Below, in pieces: positions 8,729 to 16,396 of a stretch of 64,000 nt of DNA. The translations under genes were made by a program, and so were the position numbers. Location: assembly GCA_027459645.1 (NCBI GenBank), contig DAIDHQ010000032.1, positions 1-64,000 on the forward strand, written 5' to 3'. How positions within the stretch are numbered: the first letter of the stretch is position 1; the number at the start of each line of letters is the position of its first letter. Origin of the DNA: Vulcanimicrobiota bacterium. GTDB lineage: Bacteria; Vulcanimicrobiota; Vulcanimicrobiia; Vulcanimicrobiales; Vulcanimicrobiaceae. The notes below the pieces were generated by a model. It was not told where the DNA came from and ran no database searches. It saw only the letters and a list, made by a program, of their open reading frames with translations.

Positions 8729-8999
8729 GGAAGACGAGCCCGACGTGCCGCGGAGCGTTTGGGTTGCTCTGCTGGAAACTCGCGACTTGGGATTGTAAGT
8801 GCGAATCGATGTAGGACGCCATTGCATGCAAGTCGTCGTGATCCGGCGCTTGGGCTAAGCCCAGCGTTCGCTGCACGAGCGCCCCAATCGCCTTGTCGTC
8901 GTCCTTTTTGATCGCCATCCACTCGTTGTACAGTTCCGGCGAATTCTGCAGAGCGTGGAGAAATGCGACGGCGGTCGAGCGATGTTGAAGATCGTTCAT
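8709..8999 (-). CDS. candidate RiPP precursor peptide (Nif11-like leader)
   Basis: 96 residues. Residues about 9-68 read like a Nif11/NHLP-type helical leader: AVAFLHALQNSPELYNEW, then DDDKAIGALVQRTLGL and HAMASYIDSHL. A short tail follows (QSNPNAPRHVGLVFLMQQNL, last 20 residues) that could be the core. It is the third gene of a minus-strand operon after a TfuA-YcaO fusion and a methyltransferase, the usual neighbours of a modified peptide. The core has no Cys and few Ser/Thr, so backbone thioamidation would fit better than azole formation. The leader similarity is my reading, not a search result; a non-precursor helper protein is the main alternative. GGAG at 9013-9016 lies inside a hairpin 13 nt upstream. 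Confidence 0.5.
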   Translation of the reverse strand: MNDLQHRSTAVAFLHALQNSPELYNEWMAIKKDDDKAIGALVQRTLGLAQAPDHDDLHAMASYIDSHLQSQVASFQQSNPNAPRHVGLVFLMQQNL

Positions 9000-9008
9000 A
9001 CTAACAAT

Positions 9009-9042
9009 TAGGCTCCTAAGCGGCTTCCGGCTGCGGAGCCTA
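9009..9042 (-). promoter_or_regulatory. hairpin covering the ribosome-binding site of the candidate precursor
   Basis: TAGGCTCC (9009-9016) pairs with GGAGCCTA (9035-9042). Read on the minus strand, the second arm contains GGAG, the best Shine-Dalgarno for the gene starting at 8999. The hairpin begins immediately after the methyltransferase stop (9043-9045). It could act as a partial terminator or translational switch between enzymes and precursor. Confidence 0.5.
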
Positions 9043-9885
9043 TTAGCTCCTGGGCGCTTGCTTCCTAGCGACGATCTGTTTTAATGGGAGCAAAGTCCCA
9101 TCATCGCGACGATTCGCAAGAGCTAGTACTCCGGGTAACTCCTCGAGCAATCCGAACGGATAAGATCGTCGAATCACTTCGCTCAGCATGCCCCGCTGGT
9201 CCGTTCGAACATCGAAGTCCCGCACGGTTTCGAGATGCAAGCCTTCAGAAGCGTACATTTCGCGCAAGCCTTCGTCCGACGCGGCGCGCGGATCGGTCGT
9301 AACCATCAAGCCGAATGCCGGATGCCGCACGCGCAGCGAAGCGAGCGCTTCCGCCATCGTCTCGGTGAACGATGATGACTTGCGCATGTGAGGCATGACC
9401 GCCACGAACGCTCCCCCGGGCACGAGCAATTGCGAGACCATCTCGAGCATCCGCTGCGGATCGAACACGCCGGGAAACACCAGATGCGATGCGATCGCAT
9501 CAAATCGCATCTGACCAAAACTTTCCGGCGTAAAGGAGGCGCATCGAATATACGCGCTCGGTACCCGATCGCGAGCGCGCGCGACATCGCAAGCGACGAC
9601 GTCGATGCCGTATAGCGAAAGATCGGGACGCCGATGCGCGACCTCTCGGAGCAAGAGCGCGTCACCACAGCCGACTTCCAGCACGCGAGCGCCCTGCGGT
9701 AGAAGTGCCGCGAGCGTTGCCGCCGCGACGTCGTACGAATTTTCTCCCTCCGCCGTTCTCAACCGCGCGACGACGGAACTGGTCGCTCCCGGATACCGTT
9801 CGTGAAAGCTCTCGAGAAACTCAAACCACTCCGCTTCGTCGGGACGGCGGCCCGTGAATAAAAAGTGATCGGAAGGTAGCGTCAC
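9043..9885 (-). CDS. SAM-dependent methyltransferase (RiPP operon)
   Basis: 280 residues, class I Rossmann methyltransferase. The SAM-binding glycine motif VLEVGCGDALLL is at residues 68-79, followed by an acidic loop at strand 2 (LYGIDVV) and FDAIASHLVFPGV as motif II. The start ATG overlaps the stop of the TfuA-YcaO gene by 4 nt (9882-9885), so the two are translationally coupled. A methyltransferase beside YcaO/TfuA commonly methylates the modified peptide. Substrate and position cannot be told from the sequence. Confidence 0.85.
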   Translation of the reverse strand: MTLPSDHFLFTGRRPDEAEWFEFLESFHERYPGATSSVVARLRTAEGENSYDVAAATLAALLPQGARVLEVGCGDALLLREVAHRRPDLSLYGIDVVACDVARARDRVPSAYIRCASFTPESFGQMRFDAIASHLVFPGVFDPQRMLEMVSQLLVPGGAFVAVMPHMRKSSSFTETMAEALASLRVRHPAFGLMVTTDPRAASDEGLREMYASEGLHLETVRDFDVRTDQRGMLSEVIRRSYPFGLLEELPGVLALANRRDDGTLLPLKQIVARKQAPRS

Positions 9886-11828
9886 GAGGCCGCCCGTGCA
9901 AACGGATTGAGCAGCGCGCGCGCTTTCGCACCAAAGTGTCCGCTGAAAACGAGCGTTTCGAGTTGCGGAACGATCGCGCGAACGACCGCAACGGGCAGAT
10001 CGGAAGGCGAGATATCGACGGCGATCGCCGAATCGACGCCGTCGCGTCGCAGCGCGTCCAGCGTTCGCGTGACGTCGACCGCCAAATCGTTCGTGGAGCG
10101 ATCCTCGAAGGAGTCAAACGTGACGCGCGTAGCGGGAAGGTCGTAATACCATTGCTCGCTCGGAATAGCGCGCAAACGCCGCGCGTGATCGCCCATGACG
10201 CCCGCGGTTTCGTCAACGCGCAAAATATCCTCGCGCGCGGCTTGGATATCCACCGCGCGGCTCTGCACTGCTTCGGTCAATGCGCGGACGATCGCATGAG
10301 CCGGCGAAAGCGAACAGCCCAAACCCATGTGAGCCATCGGCAATGACGCATCGGTTTCGGTGATCGCCGCAGTCGCGGTAAACGGAAGATGGCCTTCGGG
10401 AAGCGCGAGAACGCGAACGTGCAAGCCCGCTGCGCGTATCCGCTCGACCAGATCGTCAACGACGGAATCGCCCGATGGTAAGACGATCTCGGGCGCAAGC
10501 ACGACGTCGCGCGCTTGCGGACCGCCGAAGAATCGTGGCGCTACCGAACAGCGTACGTGATAGAGCGACCACACGTGCCGTTCAACGAGTTCGCAGAGCG
10601 CGTGATAGATCGCCTCGGTAAGATTATTGCCAGACGCAAGCCCGTTGGTCGTCGTCTGATCGAACAGTTTTTCACCGAACCACGGGCATTGCACCATGGC
10701 GAGCGGCACCGGGATAGCGTCGCCTCGAAGCAGGTCGGTTCCGAGCACGCAATCGACGACGAGGTCGCGTGCTTGCGCGCGCAGATTCAACGCTTCGAGA
10801 TCGATGCGTTCGCCCACCACGCGCAACGATTCTTGAAAGGTGCGCAGGCCGATCGCCGCGCCCACCTGCCGCTCCGTGGCCTCCATCACCGCACTTGCCG
10901 TCGCCGCTTCCGGCGTCAAGCCTTTGCCGTTATAGACGCCGAGCAGATCGGGCGATTGAGGCACGAACGCCGAAAACGTAGGAATGCCGATGCGATCCAG
11001 GCGCGTCGTATCCGCGACGCGCGTGATGCCGTAGCGATCGCGCAATGCCGGCAGTACTTCGAGCGTCTGCGCAAAGCGCACCGCGCGATCGTACGTGTTC
11101 GGCACCTTCGGAACGGCCTGCGGAAGCACGATCGGGGATGTGTCGCGCGGGCTCGGTGACACAGGGTTTCGCGGCGCGCTCTGTCGCGGTAGCGGTCGCG
11201 CGTTACCACGCGACATCGATCTGATCGCGGTTCGCAGAGCGAAGCGCGCATCGAGCCGTTTGAGATCGCCTTCCTCGCCGGCAATTGACGCGACCGCGAG
11301 TCGCGCATCCTCGGGTAGGCGTGCTAACACGTCGTCCCACGTGCGATCCATATAGAAGATCGCTCGCGCGGATTCGACGAGGGCGATAGCTTGTGCGGCG
11401 GTGAGAATGCCGCGCCGGCGTGCGAGCCGGGCGACGTGGCGCACGTTGACGAGCGGAACGCTCAGCGCTTCGTGCGTCAGCGGGTTTGTCGACACCGCAA
11501 CTTCGTCGTCGCCGTCGATCGCACCGCAAGCATACCAGCGCGCGATCGCACCGAGGGGCGTAAAGCCGTACGGCGCACATTCCGCCGAGCGCAGTGCGCC
11601 CATGCTCGCAGCGCCGAACATACGAGCGTGTTCGAGCGCGGCGTAACATTCTTTCGGCGACGGCGCGAGATCGTGATGGAAGACGCCGTCGATCAGCACC
11701 ACGGCATCGTAGGTTTGCGCCGCGGCAAGCACGTCATGACGCGCGGCGGGCGGAAGATAGACGATATCTTCGCCGTCAATACGGTCGGCGAATGGGAGAG
11801 ACGGCCCCGCAAAAACGGCGATCGGCAT
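9882..11828 (-). CDS. TfuA-YcaO fusion protein (RiPP thioamide/azoline synthetase)
   Basis: 648 residues. Residues 1-205 are a TfuA domain (LIDGVFHH at 45-52, SMGALRSAEC at 75-84). A Pro-rich linker (205-245) leads to a complete YcaO domain: DTTRLDRIGIP (273-283), ATP-site glutamates in VMEATER (314-320) and LTEAIYHALCELVERH (403-418), and the arginine/glutamine helix GLGCSLSPAHAIVRALTEAV (502-521). YcaO enzymes activate peptide amides with ATP; with TfuA they are known to make thioamides. The C-terminus lacks the PxPxP end of azoline-forming YcaOs, which agrees with thioamidation. TfuA and YcaO are usually separate genes. A 12-bp hairpin ends 2 nt before the ATG. Confidence 0.92.
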   Translation of the reverse strand: MPIAVFAGPSLPFADRIDGEDIVYLPPAARHDVLAAAQTYDAVVLIDGVFHHDLAPSPKECYAALEHARMFGAASMGALRSAECAPYGFTPLGAIARWYACGAIDGDDEVAVSTNPLTHEALSVPLVNVRHVARLARRRGILTAAQAIALVESARAIFYMDRTWDDVLARLPEDARLAVASIAGEEGDLKRLDARFALRTAIRSMSRGNARPLPRQSAPRNPVSPSPRDTSPIVLPQAVPKVPNTYDRAVRFAQTLEVLPALRDRYGITRVADTTRLDRIGIPTFSAFVPQSPDLLGVYNGKGLTPEAATASAVMEATERQVGAAIGLRTFQESLRVVGERIDLEALNLRAQARDLVVDCVLGTDLLRGDAIPVPLAMVQCPWFGEKLFDQTTTNGLASGNNLTEAIYHALCELVERHVWSLYHVRCSVAPRFFGGPQARDVVLAPEIVLPSGDSVVDDLVERIRAAGLHVRVLALPEGHLPFTATAAITETDASLPMAHMGLGCSLSPAHAIVRALTEAVQSRAVDIQAAREDILRVDETAGVMGDHARRLRAIPSEQWYYDLPATRVTFDSFEDRSTNDLAVDVTRTLDALRRDGVDSAIAVDISPSDLPVAVVRAIVPQLETLVFSGHFGAKARALLNPFARAAS

Positions 11829-11830
11829 GA

Positions 11831-11860
11831 CGAACCGAGGGCTTCTTCGCCCTCGGTTCG
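11831..11860 (-). promoter_or_regulatory. perfect 12-bp hairpin abutting the TfuA-YcaO start codon
   Basis: CGAACCGAGGGC (11831-11842) and GCCCTCGGTTCG (11849-11860) are perfectly complementary around a 6-nt loop. On the minus strand the structure ends 2 nt before the ATG at 11828 and covers the place where a Shine-Dalgarno would be. There is no T tract after it in either direction, so it looks more like a translational block or processing site than a classic terminator of the upstream gene. Confidence 0.6.
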
Positions 11861-11881
11861 CGCGCGCCTATGCAGTAGCGG

Positions 11882-12253
11882 TTACGGCGTCATCGACGGA
11901 TGCGGCGATGCGCTTGGCATGGGACTTTCGCACCCCGTGCTGCCGACGTTTGCCGAGGCTCCCGGTTCGCCCGGTCGCATCGTACTCGTCGCCGTCGTGC
12001 CGCCGACGGCAGCCGTCGTATCGCCAGCCGGCGTTGGGTTGCCGCACGGCGAAGGCGTTATCAGCGGATGCGCCGTCGATAACGGCGCGAGCGTTGCAGG
12101 CGGTTGGATCGTCATCATTGGAGCTATCGTCGGCGCGGTCATCGTTCCCGGTGCGCTGCTTCCGGGAGCCGTCGTCTTCGTTTGTGCGTTCGCGGCAAGC
12201 GACGCAATCAAGACGAGCAATGCCGCAATGCCGGTTACAAGTCGCGGTCTCAT
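11882..12253 (-). CDS. secreted Pro/Thr/Ser-rich protein of unknown function
   Basis: 123 residues. An N-terminal signal peptide (MRPRLVTGIAALLVLIASLA, cleavage after ANA) is followed by a low-complexity stretch rich in Pro, Thr, Ser and Ala with two cysteines. It is probably unstructured outside the cytoplasm. No family is recognised. It lies 53 bp upstream of the TfuA-YcaO gene on the same strand, so it could be in that transcript, with the 11831-11860 hairpin between them. It could also be an unrelated exported protein. Confidence 0.5.
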   Translation of the reverse strand: MRPRLVTGIAALLVLIASLAANAQTKTTAPGSSAPGTMTAPTIAPMMTIQPPATLAPLSTAHPLITPSPCGNPTPAGDTTAAVGGTTATSTMRPGEPGASANVGSTGCESPMPSASPHPSMTP

Positions 12254-12291
12254 GTGCGCGGAGTACCCGGCGTCTCCGCGCCTAAAACGCG

Positions 12292-12765
12292 CTAATCGAG
12301 TGCTTCTTCGTCGGGCGATTCGTTCAGCACGCGCTCGATTGCCGCTTCGATTCGATCGAAGCTCTTGGCACCCGCTTGAAAATGCCGCAATTGATGGTTC
12401 CGGTTGAACACGTAAAACGCCGGCACGAATTGATTCTGAAACCGATCGACGATCGTGTGGGCGTTATCGATCGCAACCGGCTGCGTCAGATGCATTTCTT
12501 CTTTTGCATCTTTCGCGACGGCGTCGATATCCAGTTCGTCTTCCGAACGCGGCTGATGCACCGAAACAAACGCCACGCCGCGCTTGGCGAAAGTATCCCG
12601 CCACTGCGCGAACTGCTGCGCCGTGTCGTGGCACTGATAGCAGCTCTTGGACCAAAATGAAACGACCACGGGTAGACCGCGGAGTTCATCGGGGTTGACT
12701 GCCCCGTTGACCCACGCGGCAGCCCCCTCCAGCGAGGGGAGGGGGCTACGCATGCGCAGTGCCAT
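12292..12765 (-). CDS. thioredoxin-like redox protein (TlpA/redoxin type)
   Basis: 157 residues with a thioredoxin fold and the active-site motif CYQC (42-45) after LPVVVSFWSKS, and the cis-Pro segment QFVPAFYVFN. No signal peptide or membrane helix is seen, so it is probably cytoplasmic. It starts at the base right after the stop of the peroxiredoxin gene (12766), and the two form an operon. A role as electron donor to the peroxiredoxin, or as a second thiol reductase, is a reasonable inference. Confidence 0.82.
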   Translation of the reverse strand: MALRMRSPLPSLEGAAAWVNGAVNPDELRGLPVVVSFWSKSCYQCHDTAQQFAQWRDTFAKRGVAFVSVHQPRSEDELDIDAVAKDAKEEMHLTQPVAIDNAHTIVDRFQNQFVPAFYVFNRNHQLRHFQAGAKSFDRIEAAIERVLNESPDEEALD

Positions 12766-13320
12766 TTATGCCTTCTGCAGCAGCTGCTTGCCGGGCTTCC
12801 ACTCGGCAGGGCAAAGACCGCCGGTTTGCAACGCCTGCAGAACGCGCAACGTCTCTTCGACGCTACGGCCGACGTTGTCGTCGGTGACGACGGCGTACTT
12901 CAAGACGCCTTCGGGATCGATGATGAACAGGCCGCGTTGCGCGACGCCCGATATTTCATCGAGCACGCCGTAGGCGCGCGCCGTTTCTTTCGTCATGTCG
13001 GAGACGAGCGGGAACTTCGTGCCGGAAATACCGTTCTTTTCGCGCGGCGTGTTCAACCACGCCCAGTGCGAGAAGACCGAGTCGACCGACGCGCCGAGAA
13101 TTTCGGTGTCGAATTCCTTGAACTCGTCGTAACGGTCCGAGAGGGCCGTGATCTCCGTCGGGCAGACGAACGTGAAATCGAGCGGATAAAAAAAGAAGAC
13201 AAGCCACTTTCCGCGGTAGTCCGAGAGCTTGATCTCCTTGCCGAGATCCTTCGCTCCGGTTGCGTCCTTGGTGCTCGCAAGTTTGAAATCGGGCGCGGGT
13301 TTACCGACTTGGGCCAACAT
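12766..13320 (-). CDS. 2-Cys peroxiredoxin (AhpC/Prx1 type)
   Basis: 184 residues, full length for typical 2-Cys peroxiredoxins. The peroxidatic Cys is in LDFTFVCPTE (C53) and the resolving Cys in GGLCPAEWKPG (C170). It reduces hydrogen peroxide and organic peroxides using a thiol donor. GAGGTG lies 11 nt upstream of the ATG. The gene leads an operon with a thioredoxin-like protein and is divergent from the secretin gene across an 86-bp gap. Confidence 0.93.
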   Translation of the reverse strand: MLAQVGKPAPDFKLASTKDATGAKDLGKEIKLSDYRGKWLVFFFYPLDFTFVCPTEITALSDRYDEFKEFDTEILGASVDSVFSHWAWLNTPREKNGISGTKFPLVSDMTKETARAYGVLDEISGVAQRGLFIIDPEGVLKYAVVTDDNVGRSVEETLRVLQALQTGGLCPAEWKPGKQLLQKA

Positions 13321-13406
13321 GAAAGAACATTCACCTCAATTGAGTCGATTGGAACAAATGGAAACCGGACGGCTTCCCTCCGTCAGACTACCCGCGGCCG
13401 GCCGGA

Positions 13407-14972
13407 ATGAAAATGACTTTCACCGCAGCACAAGCCACAGGGCGAGCCATTGCTTGCCGCCGAACTCTGGGCATCGTGTTATTTCGCCGCGTGCTGCTTG
13501 CTTTGGCGCTCGCCGGATTGTGTATTCCGGCTCCTCTTCGTGCTGCCGAACCGGAACTGATCGCCTACCGGGAAACCCCGGCCGCCGACGGGAGCGTGCT
13601 GCTCGAACTCGACTTCGACACCTTCGCGCCGCAATGGCAGATCATCCATGCGCAGCGCCGCGACGTGAAAATCGTCCTGGGCGGCGTGGAGCGCGGCAGA
13701 AATCTTCCCGGCATCCTGACGCCTGCCGGAACGATCTCCGGCGGCAAGATCGGACCGTTCGCCGGCGTTGGTCTTGTCGTCGACGTCGCGCTCAACGCCG
13801 ACGTTCGGCCGCGGGGTGAAACGGTCGGCAGCCGTCTCATCTTCCATTTTCCATCGAAAAAGGGCGACGAAGAGGCGCATCTGCAAATCGCCGCGGTCCA
13901 AGAAGCGCCCGGCGTCAAGATGATTCGGCTTTCCTATGCAGACGTGAGCGAGATCGCCGGCCTCATCAAAAACGGCGTAGCGGTGCCGTCGGTCGATCAA
14001 TTCACCGCGCAATCACCCTTCGCGCAAGCAACGCCGGCGTCGGGTTCGTACAGCAGTAGCAGTAGCGCTAGCAGTAGCGTCGGACAGACGCCGAACTACG
14101 TGACGCTGCCGACCAGCGCGTTGATTCCGAAGGATTCCGCACAAGGCGTCTACGTCAACGATAACGTGTCGGTCGACCGCCGCTTGAACGCCGTCATCCT
14201 GCGCGGCACGCCCGACCAAATCGCGCCCTACGAAGCGATGATCAAACTCGTCGATACGCCGCGTCGTAGCGTGCTGCTCGATACGCAAATCGTCGAACTG
14301 ACGCAAACTGCATCGAGGGATCTCGGCTTCAACTATTCGCCAAACGGCTCTATGGCGACGGCGACCTTTAATGCCGGAAATAACGTACCCGCTGGGACCG
14401 ACACGCGGCCCCGAACCGGCGTATCGATTTCCGCAACGCTCGACGCGCTGGAATCGAGCGGGCAAGCCAAGATTCTCGCCCAGCCGCGCATCCTCGCGAC
14501 GGACAATCGCATTGCGGCGATTCTTTCCGGCGAAGCGGTCCCGATCTTTACGACGGTAACGATCCCTTCCGGCGGAACGACGATCGTAACGCAGCAATTG
14601 CAGTACATCAACGTCGGCGTCAGCCTCGAAATTCTGCCCCGCATTGCTTCGAGCGGTACCGTCACGGCCGATCTCTTCTCGGAAGTTTCGAGCATCATCG
14701 ACTACGTGCAGACCGCGCCGCGCATCGCCGTGCGTCAGGAGCTCACGCAAGTCACCGTAGGCGACGGACAGTCGGTGCTCATCGGCGGTTTGCTGCAAGA
14801 CCAAGAGATCAAGAATTTCTCGAAGGTCCCCGGCTTGGGCGACATCCCGCTGCTCGGCGCGCTGTTCCGGGAAACGACGGTCTCGCACCAAAAGACGAAC
14901 CTGTATCTCGTCATCACGCCGCACGTGTTGACGAAGACGAGCGGCCCCCCGAAGCCGCCCTCAGGGGGATAG
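13407..14972 (+). CDS. secretin (PilQ/GspD superfamily), stand-alone
   Basis: 521 residues with a signal peptide (LLALALAGLCIPAPLRAA), an N-terminal AMIN-like beta domain (about 45-160), an N1-type domain containing VSVDRRLNAVILRGTPDQI in parts (about 250-285) and a C-terminal secretin pore domain with the signature VTVGDGQSVLIGGLLQDQ (about 448-465) and VPGLGDIPLLGALF. The Ser-rich linker SSSSSASSS (near 215-225) is encoded by an AGCAGT-type repeat. It should form an outer-membrane ring. No type IV pilus or type II secretion partners lie nearby, and the Tad locus has its own secretin. The first two ATGs (13407, 13413) are both possible starts. Confidence 0.88.
   Translation: MKMTFTAAQATGRAIACRRTLGIVLFRRVLLALALAGLCIPAPLRAAEPELIAYRETPAADGSVLLELDFDTFAPQWQIIHAQRRDVKIVLGGVERGRNLPGILTPAGTISGGKIGPFAGVGLVVDVALNADVRPRGETVGSRLIFHFPSKKGDEEAHLQIAAVQEAPGVKMIRLSYADVSEIAGLIKNGVAVPSVDQFTAQSPFAQATPASGSYSSSSSASSSVGQTPNYVTLPTSALIPKDSAQGVYVNDNVSVDRRLNAVILRGTPDQIAPYEAMIKLVDTPRRSVLLDTQIVELTQTASRDLGFNYSPNGSMATATFNAGNNVPAGTDTRPRTGVSISATLDALESSGQAKILAQPRILATDNRIAAILSGEAVPIFTTVTIPSGGTTIVTQQLQYINVGVSLEILPRIASSGTVTADLFSEVSSIIDYVQTAPRIAVRQELTQVTVGDGQSVLIGGLLQDQEIKNFSKVPGLGDIPLLGALFRETTVSHQKTNLYLVITPHVLTKTSGPPKPPSGG
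14051..14081 (+). repeat. short AGCAGT-type microsatellite in the secretin gene
   Basis: Tandem AGCAGT/AGCGCT units encode the Ser-rich linker of the secretin. The repeat is in frame (multiples of 3), so slippage by one unit would change linker length without a frameshift. Confidence 0.4.
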
Positions 14973-14997
14973 CGACTCCGACTCCGACCCCGAGTGG

Positions 14998-15046
14998 TTT
15001 GTATTAAGCGTTGACACAATGCCGACTTTGTGTTACTCGTTAATAC
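14998..15046 (+). promoter_or_regulatory. promoter/operator of the membrane protein-GntR operon
   Basis: GTATTAA (15001-15007) and TTAATAC (15040-15046) form the outer arms of an inverted repeat; TTGACACAA (15011-15019) and TTGTGT (15028-15033) form inner arms. TTGACA (15011-15016) is a consensus -35 and TGTTACTCG supplies an extended -10 at 17 bp. Transcription should begin at or next to the ATG at 15048. The blocks TTTGTATTA and TTGACACAAT recur in front of the ABC exporter at 28149-28190. Confidence 0.6.
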
Positions 15047-15047
15047 A

Positions 15048-15764
15048 ATGCACTACCAACCGACAATCGCCATCATCGTTATTGACGCCTTCGCCCTCCT
15101 GGCGGCAGTAAGCTACGGACGCTCCGGCTGGAGGGAGCTGCGCTGCGATCCCCCGTTTGCGCCCGGCCGTTTTGCGGTTTCTTTCGTCGCAGTCGCCATC
15201 GCTGTGCTCGTCGGATTTCGGGTGCTCTTGCCGGTGGTCGGCTATGCGATCTTGTGCTTGGCGCTCGTGAGCGTGTATGTCTACGATGCGGTCCTCGAAG
15301 AACGGACCCGTCGCCGCCGCGTCGCGTCCCTGACGCCGCGTTCTGGCATCGATTGGCAGTTAATCGTGTGGATTGCGGTGTCGACGCTTTCGATCGCGTT
15401 ACTCTCGCCTTACATCGTTCTCGACGAATACCGCGTTCCGGCACTAATCGTTGCTTTGTGCTCGCTCGTGATGTCAGGAATAGCGTGGCGAATTGCAACA
15501 GCGCCCGTGCAATTGGAAGGCGATGATATTGCCGCCGAGCGGCGGCGCGATCGCTTCCGTCGCATTCGTAAAACGGGGCTCGCGTCCGGTCTCGCGATCG
15601 GGATCATCTTCGTCTTCACGAGCTTCGTAAATGCCGATCTGAGATCACCGATGCAAATACAATTCACCGTTCAATCGATCGCATTCTTCGCATCGTTCGG
15701 AATTTATGGATGGATGCTGCTCGCCGGACGCATCGTGATCTGGCGTTTTCCGTCCGCATCGTGA
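15048..15764 (+). CDS. polytopic membrane protein, partner of a GntR regulator
   Basis: 238 residues with about 6 hydrophobic helices (for example AIIVIDAFALLAAV, FAVSFVAVAIAVLVGF, LIVWIAVSTLSIALL, FFASFGIYGWMLL). No family is recognised. I chose ATG 15048 over GTG 15030 because the promoter -35 and -10 elements end just before it; the mRNA is probably leaderless. The last codon overlaps the GTG of the GntR gene (GTGA). Membrane protein/YtrA-type regulator pairs often belong to ABC-exporter stress responses. Confidence 0.7.
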   Translation: MHYQPTIAIIVIDAFALLAAVSYGRSGWRELRCDPPFAPGRFAVSFVAVAIAVLVGFRVLLPVVGYAILCLALVSVYVYDAVLEERTRRRRVASLTPRSGIDWQLIVWIAVSTLSIALLSPYIVLDEYRVPALIVALCSLVMSGIAWRIATAPVQLEGDDIAAERRRDRFRRIRKTGLASGLAIGIIFVFTSFVNADLRSPMQIQFTVQSIAFFASFGIYGWMLLAGRIVIWRFPSAS

Positions 15765-16150
15765 AGGAACTCTTTCTCGCCGTCGATCCGGACCAAGCGC
15801 CGTTCCAGCAAATCATGGATCAGTTTCGCGGGTTGATCGAACGCGGCGACCTGCGCGCCGGCGATCGATTGCCGACCGTGCGTCAACTCGCAGGCGATCT
15901 GAGCGTCGCACCCAACACCGTCGCACGCGCGTATGCGGAACTCGAAGCGGAAGGGTGGATCACGTGCGACGGGCGCCGCGGAACGCACGTATCGTCGCGC
16001 GCCGCTGCAAGCGATCGGCGCGACGCCATGGACACGCTGCAAAGCGAGGTCGAGGCATTCGTCGCCTCGCTACAACGCCGCGGCTATTCCCCCGAGCAGA
16101 TCGCGAAGGCGCTGGCCCAGGGCCTAAAACGCGCGTCTCTATCATCCTGA
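15761..16150 (+). CDS. GntR family transcriptional regulator, YtrA subfamily
   Basis: 129 residues: an N-terminal GntR winged helix (PFQQIMDQFRGLIERGDLRA, then RLPTVRQLAGDLSVAPNTVA, ending with GTHV) and only a short C-terminal helical part, typical of YtrA-type GntR proteins. These dimerise, bind palindromes and usually repress ABC transporters. The GTG start overlaps the upstream stop. The inverted repeats at 14998-15046 and 28149-28190 are the obvious candidate sites, implying autoregulation and control of the exporter. The stop codon falls inside a dispersed repeat (CATCCTGAGCGG). Confidence 0.88.
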   Translation: MKELFLAVDPDQAPFQQIMDQFRGLIERGDLRAGDRLPTVRQLAGDLSVAPNTVARAYAELEAEGWITCDGRRGTHVSSRAAASDRRDAMDTLQSEVEAFVASLQRRGYSPEQIAKALAQGLKRASLSS

Positions 16151-16195
16151 GCGGAAACGACACTGCGCACTGTGTCCTGAGCGGAGCGGGCGAAG
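16144..16195. repeat. dispersed intergenic repeat, two CCTGAGCGG units
   Basis: ATCCTGAGCGG (16144-16154) and GTCCTGAGCGGAGCGGGCGA (16174-16193) are relatives of the TCCTGAGCG...GTCGAAGG repeat seen at 61395-61431. The first unit provides the TGA stop of the GntR gene. Confidence 0.5.
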
Positions 16196-16300
16196 TATTC
16201 CCACTCTACGATGAACCGGGTTACGGCTGCGGATCGAAATTCACACCAGCGGCAGCCAGCAGCCCTTAGTCGGCACACGCCCCACGCCCCGGACCAAATC

Positions 16301-16338
16301 AAAAGCCGCCTCGGTTTCAACGCCGGGGCGGCTTTTTT
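16301..16338 (+). terminator. rho-independent terminator
   Basis: AAAAGCCGCC (16301-16310) pairs with GGCGGCTTTT (16327-16336), followed by more T. It has an A tract on the other side, so it can also serve the convergent hicAB transcript. Confidence 0.85.
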
Positions 16339-16396
16339 GCATTTAATGCGTCTATCTCTATCGGTGCGGTGTTATTTCAATGCGGCGATGCTAAAG

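Noticed and set aside
9882-11828. Azole/azoline-forming YcaO (classical TOMM)
   Set aside because: There is no dehydrogenase or E1-like/Ocin-ThiF partner, no PxPxP C-terminus, and the candidate core lacks Cys. A TfuA-dependent thioamide type fits better.
13407-14972. Secretin as evidence for a type II or type IV pilus operon
   Set aside because: No pilM-P, gsp or pilin genes lie next to it; neighbours are a peroxiredoxin and a regulator operon. I report it as a stand-alone secretin only.
16200-16265. Sequence GATGAACCGGGTTACGG followed by GGATCGAAATTC, reminiscent of the 3' part of RNase P RNA, tmRNA or a tRNA T-arm
   Set aside because: The T-stem does not pair, no acceptor stem or CCA fits, and the conserved 5' part of RNase P RNA is absent upstream because that DNA encodes the GntR regulator.
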